Positions 1 to 5,620 of a stretch of DNA of 7,497 nt are shown here, piece after piece; the first letter of the stretch is position 1; every line of letters starts with the position of its first letter. The translations under genes were made by a program, and so were the position numbers. The stretch lies in NCBI GenBank assembly GCA_050732195.1, contig JBOHQK010000170.1:1-7497 (forward strand), written 5' to 3'. The DNA is from JACPAU01 sp050732195. Lineage in GTDB: Bacteria > Methylomirabilota > Methylomirabilia > Methylomirabilales > JACPAU01. The notes below the pieces were generated by a model, which saw nothing but the letters and a program-made list of their open reading frames with translations, made no database searches and was not told the DNA's origin.

Positions 1-427
1 CCACCACATCAATGGCCCCGCTGCGCACCAGGACCTCCGTGATGTCCAGGGCCTGCTCCCCCGTGTCCGGCTGGGAGATGAGCAGCTCGTCCGTCTTGAC
101 CCCCAGCGTCTCGGCGTACTTGGGGTCGAGGGCGTGCTCGGCGTCCACGAAGGCGGCCGCGCCGCCCGCCCGCTGGGCCTCGGCGATGACGTGCAGGGCC
201 AGCGTGGTCTTCCCCGACGCCTCGGGGCCGAAGATCTCCACCACCCGCCCCCGCGGCAGCCCGCCCACGCCGAGGGCCCCATCCAGCTCCAGGGAGCCCG
301 TGGAGACGGCGGCGATGGGCTCCAGGGCCCCCTTGTCCCCCATCTTCATAATGGAGCCCCTGCCATACAGCTTCTCGATCTGCGCGATCGCGACGTCCAG
401 CGCCTTCTCCTTCTCTCGCTTCTCCAT
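1..427 (-). CDS. recA: RecA recombinase, N-terminal part (cut by window edge)
   Basis: RecA forms ATP-dependent filaments on single-stranded DNA, drives homologous strand exchange and triggers LexA self-cleavage in the SOS response. The minus strand encodes 142 codons from the ATG at 427-425 to the window edge. The N-terminal helix (MEKREKEKALDVAIAQIEKL) is followed by YGRGSIMKMGD, then STGSLELDGALGVGGLPRGR, the Walker A loop GPEASGKTT (residues 67-75), FVDAEHALDP (about 93-102, with Glu97 matching the catalytic Glu96 of E. coli) and ISQPDTGEQALDI (about 117-129). All are RecA hallmarks. The reading ends in the Walker B approach (VRSGAIDVV); the rest, about 200 residues, lies outside. The start is chosen because it gives the standard RecA N-terminus and has a purine-rich GGGGGCGGGAGG just upstream. 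The ATG at 473 is in another frame. Nothing looks damaged. Confidence 0.98.
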   Translation of the reverse strand, partial: MEKREKEKALDVAIAQIEKLYGRGSIMKMGDKGALEPIAAVSTGSLELDGALGVGGLPRGRVVEIFGPEASGKTTLALHVIAEAQRAGGAAAFVDAEHALDPKYAETLGVKTDELLISQPDTGEQALDITEVLVRSGAIDVV

Positions 428-487
428 GGCCTCCCGCCCCCTCGCCAGAACTGGTTCGCCCCTCTCCTCCCATGGTAAGTTAGGCCG

Positions 488-516
488 ACCCTAGAGCATC
501 CCCTCCCGGTTGTCAA
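488..516 (-). promoter_or_regulatory. recA promoter (sigma70 type)
   Basis: Read on the minus strand, a perfect -35 box TTGACA (516-511) is followed by a 17-nt spacer and TAGGGT (493-488) as the -10 box. This predicts transcription starting near 481, with a leader of about 54 nt before the recA ATG. The spacing and the perfect -35 make this a confident call. The -10 is only a partial match (TATAAT consensus). Confidence 0.8.
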
Positions 517-518
517 CC
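508..518. promoter_or_regulatory. Small palindrome over the recA -35 box, possible operator
   Basis: GGTTG-T-CAACC is a perfect 5-bp inverted repeat with a 1-nt centre, overlapping the recA -35 box. An 18-nt stretch starting here (508-525) begins GGTT and ends ACC, with a C at position 7. It is therefore close to the GGTT...ACC LexA operator described for Geobacter, but its internal G is one position off. It could be an SOS operator of an unusual class or simply a by-product of the -35 sequence. A second palindrome-like element, GAACTGGTTC (448-457), lies in the recA leader; it resembles the GAAC-N4-GTTC box but has only 2 nt between the arms. Confidence 0.3.
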
Positions 519-599
519 CGATACCCCGGCGCAGATCCGGACGGTGCGGGCTGCAGGACCACAGGAAATTCAATCTGTTAGGCTGTCTTCGGGCGCTTG

Positions 600-625
600 G
601 AGCCCCCCTGGGCACCCGGGGGCTC
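600..625 (+). repeat. Stable GC hairpin upstream of the PRMT-like gene
   Basis: GAGCCCCC (600-607) and GGGGGCTC (618-625) form a perfect 8-bp stem around a 10-nt loop, with a possible added G-U pair at 599/626. A weaker outer pairing, AGGCT (580-584) with AGCCT (627-631), could extend it. It sits 23 nt before the ATG at 649. There is no T-run after it, so it does not look like an intrinsic terminator. A leader structure affecting translation, or a protein-binding site, is possible. No tRNA or other known RNA signature was seen here. Confidence 0.5.
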
Positions 626-648
626 TAGCCTGGCAAGAAGGGTGCCAG

Positions 649-1620
649 ATGAGGGGGGAGACCGAGGTGGCCTTCCCCGAGCTGGACCTCGGGGCCTTTT
701 CCAAGCCCTTCCCCCACCTGCTGCAGCACCAGCCCCTGCTCGAAGACGAGGGGCGGGTGCGGGCCTTCGCCGCCGCTATCCGGACGGCGGTCCGCCCAGG
801 GGATGTCGTGCTGGAGGTGGGGAGCGGGACTGGGGTGCTGGCGGTGCTGGCCGCCCGGGCCGGGGCCCGGCGGGTGTACGCCGTGGAGCGGACCGGCCTG
901 GCTGAGGTGGCGGTGGCCGTGGCCCGCGAGAACGGGGTCGGATCGAAAGTCCGGGTCATGAAGGGGGACGCCCTCGCCATCCGGCTCCCGGAGCGGGCCG
1001 ACCTCCTGATCACCGAGACGATCGGCCACCTGGGCCTGGAGGAGGGGCTCGGAGCCATCGTCCGGGATGCGCGTGGGCGGCACCTGAAGCCGGGGGCCCG
1101 GGTCCTCCCCCGCCGCCTCCGGTTATTCGTGGTCCCCCTGGCCCTCCCCGCCTTCTCGCGGGAGGTGCTCGCCCCCTGGCGAAGGCTCTCGGGCGCCGCG
1201 GGGCAGGGGGCCGCCCAGGCCTGCCGGCGGATCTACAAGATCCGGTGGCACGACGGAGACTGCCTCGCGCCCCCTGCCGTGATCTGGGACGTGGACTTCG
1301 GTGCCGGGACCGGCCCGCCGCCGCGCCTCGCCGGGGCCGTCGCCTTCCGGGACCTCCGGGAGGGCCTCCTGGCCGGGTTCGGCGCCTCCTTCGAGGCGGA
1401 GCTGGCGCCGGGCCACCTGCTCTCGAGCCGGCAGGGGACGACCTGGCGGCCCGTCTTCCTTCCTCTCCCCGCTGCCGTCCGCGTAGGACGGGCGACTGCC
1501 CTCCGCCTCCGCCTTGCGCTCGCGGAGCGGGGCCCGGGCTGCCGGGTCACCTGGTCCGGCGTGGTGCGGACGCGACGGGGGTGCCTCCCCTTCCGCCTCG
1601 CCGCGGGACCTACCGGCTGA
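649..1620 (+). CDS. PRMT-like S-adenosylmethionine-dependent methyltransferase
   Basis: A predicted soluble AdoMet-dependent methyltransferase of 323 residues, resembling the core of protein arginine methyltransferases. Visible landmarks: an N-terminal HQPLLEDEGRVRAF (27-40), like the H..ML.D..R...Y helix of PRMTs; motif I VLEVGSGTGVLAVLAARAGA (54-73); the acidic AdoMet ribose-binding position in VYAVE (Glu80); and LLITETIGHLGLEEGL (119-134). In the last motif Glu123 and Glu132 are nine residues apart, exactly as in the double-E loop of PRMT1. ARVLPRRLRLFVVPL follows, and later GTTWRPVFLPLP (263 on) stands where PRMTs have the THW loop. The start at 649 is preferred over the GTG at 544 because AGAAGGG lies 6 nt upstream and the 35 extra residues look non-coding. 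The 3' end overlaps the convergent solute-binding protein gene by 11 bp. The substrate is unknown. PRMT-like proteins are uncommon in bacteria, so arginine methylation is an inference. Confidence 0.85.
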   Translation: MRGETEVAFPELDLGAFSKPFPHLLQHQPLLEDEGRVRAFAAAIRTAVRPGDVVLEVGSGTGVLAVLAARAGARRVYAVERTGLAEVAVAVARENGVGSKVRVMKGDALAIRLPERADLLITETIGHLGLEEGLGAIVRDARGRHLKPGARVLPRRLRLFVVPLALPAFSREVLAPWRRLSGAAGQGAAQACRRIYKIRWHDGDCLAPPAVIWDVDFGAGTGPPPRLAGAVAFRDLREGLLAGFGASFEAELAPGHLLSSRQGTTWRPVFLPLPAAVRVGRATALRLRLALAERGPGCRVTWSGVVRTRRGCLPFRLAAGPTG

Positions 1621-3166
1621 GCTCCACCCCCCACAGTCTGTCCACGGGGCGCTTCAGCATGTTCAGGGTGAGCCCCCGGACGCTCTTGGCGTGCGCCGCC
1701 AGGACGTAGGGGTGGGTCAGGAAGACCGAGGGGGCCTCCGCCACCACCCGGCGCTGGATCTCCTGGTAGGTGGCCGCGCGCTCCGCTTCTCGCGTGCTCT
1801 TGCGGGCGCGCAGGAGCAGGGCGTCCACCTCCGGGCTCCGGTACTTGGTGTAGTTGCTCGGGGACCTGGAGTAGAAGAGGGTGAACAGGACGTTGTCCGG
1901 ATCCATGAAGTCCGCGGTCCAGCCGTCGGTGAAGAGGAGCGGGGTGTCCCGCTCCAGGACGGCGTACACCTCGTCCCAGTTCCTGGCCGGGATGAAGTCC
2001 ACCTGGATCCCGACCTTCTCCAGGTCGGCTTGGATGGCCCGGCCGAGCTCGAGGCGGCCCGGGATGAAGGCATAGGTCATGAGGCTCGTCCGGAAGCCCT
2101 GGGGAAGCCCGGCCTCTGCCAGGAGGGCCCGGGCCCGCACCGGGTCGTAGGGGGCCTGGCGTGCCGCCGAGTCGTACCCCGTAAGACCGGGGGGCATGGG
2201 GCCGTGGGCCGGGATCGCCGTCCCCCGGGTGAGGTACAGGACCGTCCGGTCCACATTGATGGCATGGGCCACCGCGCGGCGGACGCGGGGGTCAGTGTAG
2301 GGTTTGAGGTGGTTGGAGATCCCCAGGTACTCGATGCGGGGCCGGGCGACCGGGAGGAACTCCACCGCGGCCGCCGCCATGATCCGCTCAACGTCGTGCG
2401 GGCCGAAGTCGGTGATGACGTGCAGTCCCCCATCCAGGAGCCGCCGGACCCGTTCCCCGGCATCCGGGACGATGACGAAGGTCACCCGCTCCAGCCTGGG
2501 GGGACCCGCCCAGTAGTCGCGGTTGGCTTCCAGGACGATTTCCTGCTTCTCCACCCACCGCTCGAACTTGAACGGGCCCGTCCCCACCGGATGCTTCCCG
2601 TACGCCTCCCCCTCCTGGCGGTAGGCGGCGGGACTCACGAAGGCCATGGGCCCGTAGTTATTGGCCATGGTGTTCAGGAGGGGACCGTAGGGGTGCTTGA
2701 GGACCAGACGGACCGTGCGGGCGTCCATGGCCTCCACCCGGTCCAGGATCTCCAGGAACTCGCCGTACAGATACGGGAGAGTCTTGCCCGGCCCCGGCGG
2801 CGCCGGAGCCATCTGCCGCAGGAAGTTGAACCGGACCGCCCCGGCGTCAAAGGGGGTCCCATCGTGGAACCGGACGCCTTCGCGGAGGCGGAAGGTCCAG
2901 GTCCGGCCGTCGTCGCTGACGGTCCAGGCCGTGGCCAGGGCCGGGCGGATCGTCCCGTCGGCGTCCGCCGCCACCAGGCTCTCCGTGAGGTGCCAGATGA
3001 CGATGTTGGCCGTGCTGATGTCGCTCTTGGCCGGGTCGAGGGTTCGCGGGTTGCTGTCCAGAGCGTACAGCAGCGTCCCGCCCTCCGCCCAGACGGATCC
3101 CGGAACGGGAAGGCCGGAAGCCAGCGTTGCGAGGAGGGCGAGGAGCCCCCACCGGAATCGAGTCAT
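1610..3166 (-). CDS. Exported peptide/nickel-type ABC transporter substrate-binding protein (family 5)
   Basis: A periplasmic binding protein of the DppA/OppA/NikA family (SBP_bac_5) that would capture a peptide-like or similar ligand and pass it to an ABC permease. It has 518 residues, the usual family length. Residues 1-27 are a classic Sec signal peptide: basic MTRFR, a Leu/Ala core, and a VWA cleavage site before Glu28. There is no lipobox cysteine, which favours a free periplasmic protein. The family signature is clear at about 77-112: LATAWTVSDDGRTWTFRLR, then FHDGTPFDA. The C-terminal part (YRSPEVDALLLRAR, YQEIQRRVVAEAPSVFLTHP) is also typical. The ATG at 3166-3164 has GGGAGGG 5 nt upstream; a longer in-frame reading to 3235 only translates the hexamer repeat and is rejected. 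It lies 28 nt downstream of the DR-repeat protein gene and is probably last in the operon. No permease or ATPase gene is in the window. The ligand cannot be told from the sequence. Confidence 0.95.
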   Translation of the reverse strand: MTRFRWGLLALLATLASGLPVPGSVWAEGGTLLYALDSNPRTLDPAKSDISTANIVIWHLTESLVAADADGTIRPALATAWTVSDDGRTWTFRLREGVRFHDGTPFDAGAVRFNFLRQMAPAPPGPGKTLPYLYGEFLEILDRVEAMDARTVRLVLKHPYGPLLNTMANNYGPMAFVSPAAYRQEGEAYGKHPVGTGPFKFERWVEKQEIVLEANRDYWAGPPRLERVTFVIVPDAGERVRRLLDGGLHVITDFGPHDVERIMAAAAVEFLPVARPRIEYLGISNHLKPYTDPRVRRAVAHAINVDRTVLYLTRGTAIPAHGPMPPGLTGYDSAARQAPYDPVRARALLAEAGLPQGFRTSLMTYAFIPGRLELGRAIQADLEKVGIQVDFIPARNWDEVYAVLERDTPLLFTDGWTADFMDPDNVLFTLFYSRSPSNYTKYRSPEVDALLLRARKSTREAERAATYQEIQRRVVAEAPSVFLTHPYVLAAHAKSVRGLTLNMLKRPVDRLWGVELSR

Positions 3167-3171
3167 CGTTA

Positions 3172-3178
3172 CCCTCCC
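3172..3178 (-). promoter_or_regulatory. Ribosome binding site fixing the solute-binding protein start
   Basis: GGGAGGG on the minus strand ends 5 nt before the ATG at 3166. It supports the start that places a signal peptide at the N-terminus. Confidence 0.7.
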
Positions 3179-3194
3179 TCCCAGGGCCTGCGCC

Positions 3195-3470
3195 CTACCG
3201 GTCCCGGTCCCTGTCCCGATCTCTGTCCCGATCACGATCCCAGTCTCTGTCGCGGTCCCGGTCCCGATCGAAGGTCCCGGCCTCTTCCGCGGCCCGCAGA
3301 AAGTCGTGGAGGTACTGAAGGCAGGCGAGCGCTGCCTCCGCTTCGTCCCGGTACCGTCCCTCGACGGGCTCGGGGACCCGGATCAGCCTCTCCAGGGCCG
3401 CCCCGCCGCCCCCCCTCGCTCCTCCACTGGGCTTCCGCCGGCTCTTTCCCCGTCGTCCTCGCTGTGCCAT
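3195..3470 (-). CDS. Small basic protein with C-terminal Asp-Arg repeats
   Basis: A 91-residue protein that I do not recognise. It has three parts: a strongly basic, Gly-rich N-terminus (MAQRGRRGKSRRK, 1-13, then a Gly/Ala stretch); a central helix-like segment with normal codon use (ALERLIRVPEPVEGRYRDEA, then ALACLQYLHDFLRAAEEAG, to about residue 65); and a tail of twelve dipeptides, eleven Asp-Arg and one Asp-Trp, running to the stop. The ATG at 3470 follows AAGGAGG (3481-3475) by 4 nt, the best ribosome binding site in the window. The first 239 bp overlap the end of the upstream methyltransferase-like gene in another frame. The solute-binding protein gene follows after 28 nt. Mixed-charge RD repeats occur in some RNA-binding proteins; a nucleic-acid or condensate role here is only a guess. 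The central segment is the main reason to believe it is real. Confidence 0.65.
   Translation of the reverse strand: MAQRGRRGKSRRKPSGGARGGGGAALERLIRVPEPVEGRYRDEAEAALACLQYLHDFLRAAEEAGTFDRDRDRDRDWDRDRDRDRDRDRDR
3198..3269 (-). repeat. Tandem hexanucleotide repeat encoding (Asp-Arg)12-like tail
   Basis: Twelve imperfect 6-bp units (plus-strand forms include CCGGTC, CCGATC, TCTGTC, CCTGTC) run without interruption and end at the stop codon of the small protein. Differences between units lie mostly at synonymous positions: Asp is GAC or GAT, and Arg is CGG, CGC, CGT, AGA or AGG. Only one unit changes the protein (TGG, Trp). This pattern suggests the dipeptide repeat is kept by selection at the protein level rather than being a fresh slippage product. 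Confidence 0.85.
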
Positions 3471-4377
3471 GGGTCCTCCTTCCCCGCTTCCATGCCCCGT
3501 CCGCGACCTGGAGCGCCCAGCGCCACTCCCACCCTCCCCCCGTTGGCCCCGGCCACCAAACGACATCGGCCCGGACCACGCTCCCCCGCCTTACCGGCGT
3601 GGGCTCCGGCAGGGGGAGGAGCACGCCCTGCCCGTGGGGCGCGGGGAGGCCGGGCGTTCCAGCCGCTTCACTCGCGAGAAGGGCGAATCCCGTTAGATCG
3701 CCCTCCCGGGTAATCCGGAAGAGTGCGTTCACCTGCAAGCAGGCCAGACCTGCGAGTGGGTACCGGGCCGTCACCGGCGGTGCCAGCCAGTCGAGCCGCG
3801 CCGCGCGGGTGAGGATAGGTGCCTGGAGCAGGGTGCCCGCCGCGCTCTCGAAGCGGACGCCAGCGACGCCGCGCCGCCAGAAGGCGGCGGTCGCCCCGTG
3901 GAGGATCGGGTCCCGCGTTGGCGCCATCGTGATGTCGAGCCACGGGGGGAAGACCCGGGTTGTGGGCCCGCCGCAGCGGGCCCACGCCGCGGCGGCCCAG
4001 AGGGGGAGAGCCCAGACGGGGGTCCCCCTTTCCGCTCTCAGGACGATGAGGTCCACCGGCGCCGACAACTTCCCTCCCGTGGGGGAGAGGAAGCGCACCC
4101 GACCTCCCAGGCCGGGCGCGGCAGCCAGCACCCTGCCGATTTTTGAAACCGGGTCCCCTTCCAGGATGTGGACCCTCCGGGCAGCCCGGAGGGTCGCCCG
4201 CGCCAGGTGGAGTGCCAGGAGCCCCACCCCGGCTCCCGCCACGGCGACCTGGCTCCCCGGCCGAACCTGCCGGCGCAAGGCCCGCGCAAGGCCTCGGCCG
4301 GCCGCGCCGCGCCAGGCGGCCAGATGCGCCGCCAGGGTCTCGCGTTGCTCCGGGCCTGCCGGCGGCCAGGGATCCAT
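3232..4377 (-). CDS. Degenerate PRMT-like methyltransferase paralogue
   Basis: A 381-codon gene whose first 300 residues align along their length with the PRMT-like protein at 649-1620. Matching stretches are the AdoMet-type glycine loop VAVAGAGVGLLALHLARA (44-61), the acidic HILEGD (Glu73), TRVFPPWLDITMAP (compare ARVLPRRLRLFVVP), and GVLLPLPEP before the C-terminus (compare PVFLPLPAA). The PRMT catalytic features are missing: the double-E loop is replaced by DLIVLRAERGTPVW, and the Thr-Thr-Trp loop by HGQG. It is therefore probably either a non-arginine methyltransferase or a non-catalytic partner. The start is fixed by a TGATG overlap with the preceding gene (its TGA shares the A of this ATG), implying translational coupling. 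From about residue 303 the frame overlaps the small DR-repeat gene and turns into low-complexity Gly/Arg/Pro. That last 79-residue tail may be read-through after loss of an earlier stop, or a sequencing frameshift. Confidence 0.75.
   Translation of the reverse strand: MDPWPPAGPEQRETLAAHLAAWRGAAGRGLARALRRQVRPGSQVAVAGAGVGLLALHLARATLRAARRVHILEGDPVSKIGRVLAAAPGLGGRVRFLSPTGGKLSAPVDLIVLRAERGTPVWALPLWAAAAWARCGGPTTRVFPPWLDITMAPTRDPILHGATAAFWRRGVAGVRFESAAGTLLQAPILTRAARLDWLAPPVTARYPLAGLACLQVNALFRITREGDLTGFALLASEAAGTPGLPAPHGQGVLLPLPEPTPVRRGSVVRADVVWWPGPTGGGWEWRWALQVADGAWKRGRRTHGTARTTGKEPAEAQWRSEGGRRGGPGEADPGPRARRGTVPGRSGGSARLPSVPPRLSAGRGRGRDLRSGPGPRQRLGS
3475..3481 (-). promoter_or_regulatory. Ribosome binding site of the small DR-repeat gene
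   Basis: AAGGAGG on the minus strand is a near-perfect Shine-Dalgarno sequence 4 nt before the ATG at 3470. It lies inside the reading frame of the upstream methyltransferase-like gene. It sets the start of the small gene and argues that the overlap is real. Confidence 0.7.
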
Positions 4378-5396
4378 CAGAGCGCCGTGCTGAGGGTTGC
4401 CCGCCCCTCGGTCGCGCGGAAGAAGTGGGCCTCCCAGAACCCCCGGATCCGGTCCAACTGGCGCACCCGGGCCCCGAGCAGCCCCTCGTGCCGCCGGAGG
4501 AGGAGGACGAAGGCGTGGCGAAATTGTTGCCCGGGCCGGGGCGGGGGAGCGCGCGGCCCCTCCGCAGCCGCGATGGCCGCCAGCGGAATCTCCTCCACCG
4601 ATGCCGCCAGGCGCACCCCGGTGGTCGGCCGGTCGCTCGCGGACCACGACCGGCCGTCGGGGTCCCGGGCGCGCCGGAGCAACCTGAGGGGCGGGACCTC
4701 CCCCGGCGGGCGCAGGCCCATCAGGTACTGGTCGAGGGGGGAGTAGCCGTCGGTCGGCGTCAGGCTCCAGTGGTGCCGTCCGATGGCCTCCCACCGGTTT
4801 CCTTCCAAGGCAGAGGCCCCGGTATCGAGGAAGAAGCTCCAGTGACTCCCGTCTCGCCCCAGCAGGTCCCCGCTCAGGCGACCCACCGGGTCCCGGAAGC
4901 GGACCGAGGCCCCCCAGCGGTGGCCCACCTCCTGGGCAATCAGAGAGAGAACCGTGTCGTTGTTGTCCGGCAGGCGCTCCGTGGGATTCGCGGGGAGCGC
5001 GGGGAGCGGATAGAAGAGGTGAACGCTCTGGAGGCGGGAGGTCTCGCCGTAGGATGCGCGGCGGTCCACGGCCGGCTTGCCGATCCCCTGGTCGGCGTTG
5101 TGGATGGGGAGGTGGAAGGCGCCGTCGTCCGGGCCGGTCTGGGGGAAGAAGGAGACGAAGTCGAAGGCGTCGGCCGCGAGTTCCACGAAGAACCGGCGCG
5201 CCGCCGCCGCGAGGAGCCAGAGCCCGTCGCGGGTGAGGAGGGTGCCGTCGTCCTCCAGGTAGGCGATGTTCCCGAGGCGGCCGGACCGCCCCCCGAGGGC
5301 CCGGCGGGCCGCCCGCGCAGCCTCACCCTGCCGGCGGGTAGCCTCCAGGTCCTCCTCGACCGACCGGTGTACGCACCGGTGGGCCCGGAACGGCAC
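4377..5396 (-). CDS. Putative metallopeptidase-like protein with altered HExxH motif
   Basis: A 339-residue protein of unknown function. LSLIAQEVGHRWGA (150-163) looks like the zinc-binding helix of metallopeptidases (HExxH), but the first His is Gln155; Glu156 and His159 remain. Further distinctive parts are LGNIAYLEDDGTLL (41-54), FDFVSFFPQTGPDDGAFHLP (78-97), LLGRDGSHWSFFLDTGAS (178-195) and GYSPLDQYLMGL (217-228). From memory, a similar layout occurs in uncharacterised exported proteins of Acidobacteria-like genomes, but I could not verify this. The start is the GTG at 5396-5394, the first start after an in-frame TGA, with GGGAGG upstream. From this start no signal peptide is visible, which is odd for such a protein. 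It is the first gene of the operon and is coupled to the methyltransferase paralogue by TGATG. It could be a peptidase with an unusual ligand or an inactive fold. Confidence 0.7.
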   Translation of the reverse strand: MPFRAHRCVHRSVEEDLEATRRQGEAARAARRALGGRSGRLGNIAYLEDDGTLLTRDGLWLLAAAARRFFVELAADAFDFVSFFPQTGPDDGAFHLPIHNADQGIGKPAVDRRASYGETSRLQSVHLFYPLPALPANPTERLPDNNDTVLSLIAQEVGHRWGASVRFRDPVGRLSGDLLGRDGSHWSFFLDTGASALEGNRWEAIGRHHWSLTPTDGYSPLDQYLMGLRPPGEVPPLRLLRRARDPDGRSWSASDRPTTGVRLAASVEEIPLAAIAAAEGPRAPPPRPGQQFRHAFVLLLRRHEGLLGARVRQLDRIRGFWEAHFFRATEGRATLSTAL

Positions 5397-5457
5397 GGGG
5401 CCCTCCCTCCCCGGCCGCGGGGAGAATCCTCAGGGAAAGAACGGCGGCGGTGCCCGC

Positions 5458-5486
5458 CTCTTACCATCCCACGGGGTGACTGTCAA
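5458..5486 (-). promoter_or_regulatory. Promoter of the four-gene minus-strand operon
   Basis: On the minus strand, TTGACA (5486-5481), a 17-nt spacer and TAAGAG (5463-5458) form a sigma70-type promoter. It predicts a start near 5451 and a leader of about 55 nt before the GTG at 5396. The -10 matches TATAAT at 3 of 6 positions. No other promoter was found for the three genes downstream, which supports a single transcript. Confidence 0.65.
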
Positions 5487-5504
5487 GGACCCGGGGCTTG
5501 ACAG
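5480..5504. promoter_or_regulatory. Inverted repeat holding both divergent -35 boxes, likely operator
   Basis: CTGTCAAG (5480-5487) and CTTGACAG (5497-5504) are perfect 8-bp arms separated by 9 nt. Each arm contains the -35 box of one of the two divergent promoters. A dimeric regulator bound here would cover both at once. A simpler explanation is that two strong, back-to-back -35 boxes give 6 of the 8 pairs by themselves; the outer C-G and inner G-C pairs are extra. Confidence 0.55.
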
Positions 5505-5526
5505 GGGCGCCGGTCCGGGCTAAGAG
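5498..5526 (+). promoter_or_regulatory. Promoter of the sensor histidine kinase gene
   Basis: TTGACA (5498-5503), a 17-nt spacer and TAAGAG (5521-5526) form a sigma70-type promoter. The -10 hexamer and spacing are identical to those of the opposite promoter. It predicts a start near 5533 and a leader of about 88 nt, pyrimidine-rich and without an obvious structure, before the ATG at 5621. Confidence 0.65.
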
Positions 5527-5620
5527 AGGGGCACCCTCCCGGCGCACCGCTCTCTCCATTCGCGCCGCTCGCCTCCAGCGTTGGCCGGCTGCCTGCTCTG
5601 TCTCTCCCTCGGGGGGCGCC

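Noticed and set aside
544..648. Upstream GTG start for the PRMT-like gene
   Set aside because: The extra 35 residues cover the hairpin, have no family resemblance and lack a good ribosome binding site.
3167..3235. N-terminal extension of the solute-binding protein to the ATG at 3235
   Set aside because: It would translate the hexamer repeat as an Ile/Gly/Thr stretch ahead of a perfect signal peptide; the start at 3166 has its own ribosome binding site.
3198..3269. CRISPR or intergenic satellite array
   Set aside because: The units are contiguous hexamers without spacers and lie in frame within a coding sequence.
1514..4393. Very long plus-strand open frame (959 codons) opposite the solute-binding protein and methyltransferase paralogue genes
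   Set aside because: It is antisense to genes with clear family motifs, its translation is rich in Gly/Arg/Pro/Val with no recognisable domain, and GC-rich DNA rarely has stops in this antisense frame.
4378..4794. N-terminal extension of the methyltransferase paralogue to 4794
   Set aside because: It overlaps the metallopeptidase-like gene out of frame and is low-complexity; the TGATG junction marks the true start.
4143..5501. Plus-strand open frame (452 codons) opposite the metallopeptidase-like gene
   Set aside because: Low-complexity Pro/Gly/Arg translation without motifs; the minus-strand gene has coherent motifs and a coupled stop/start.
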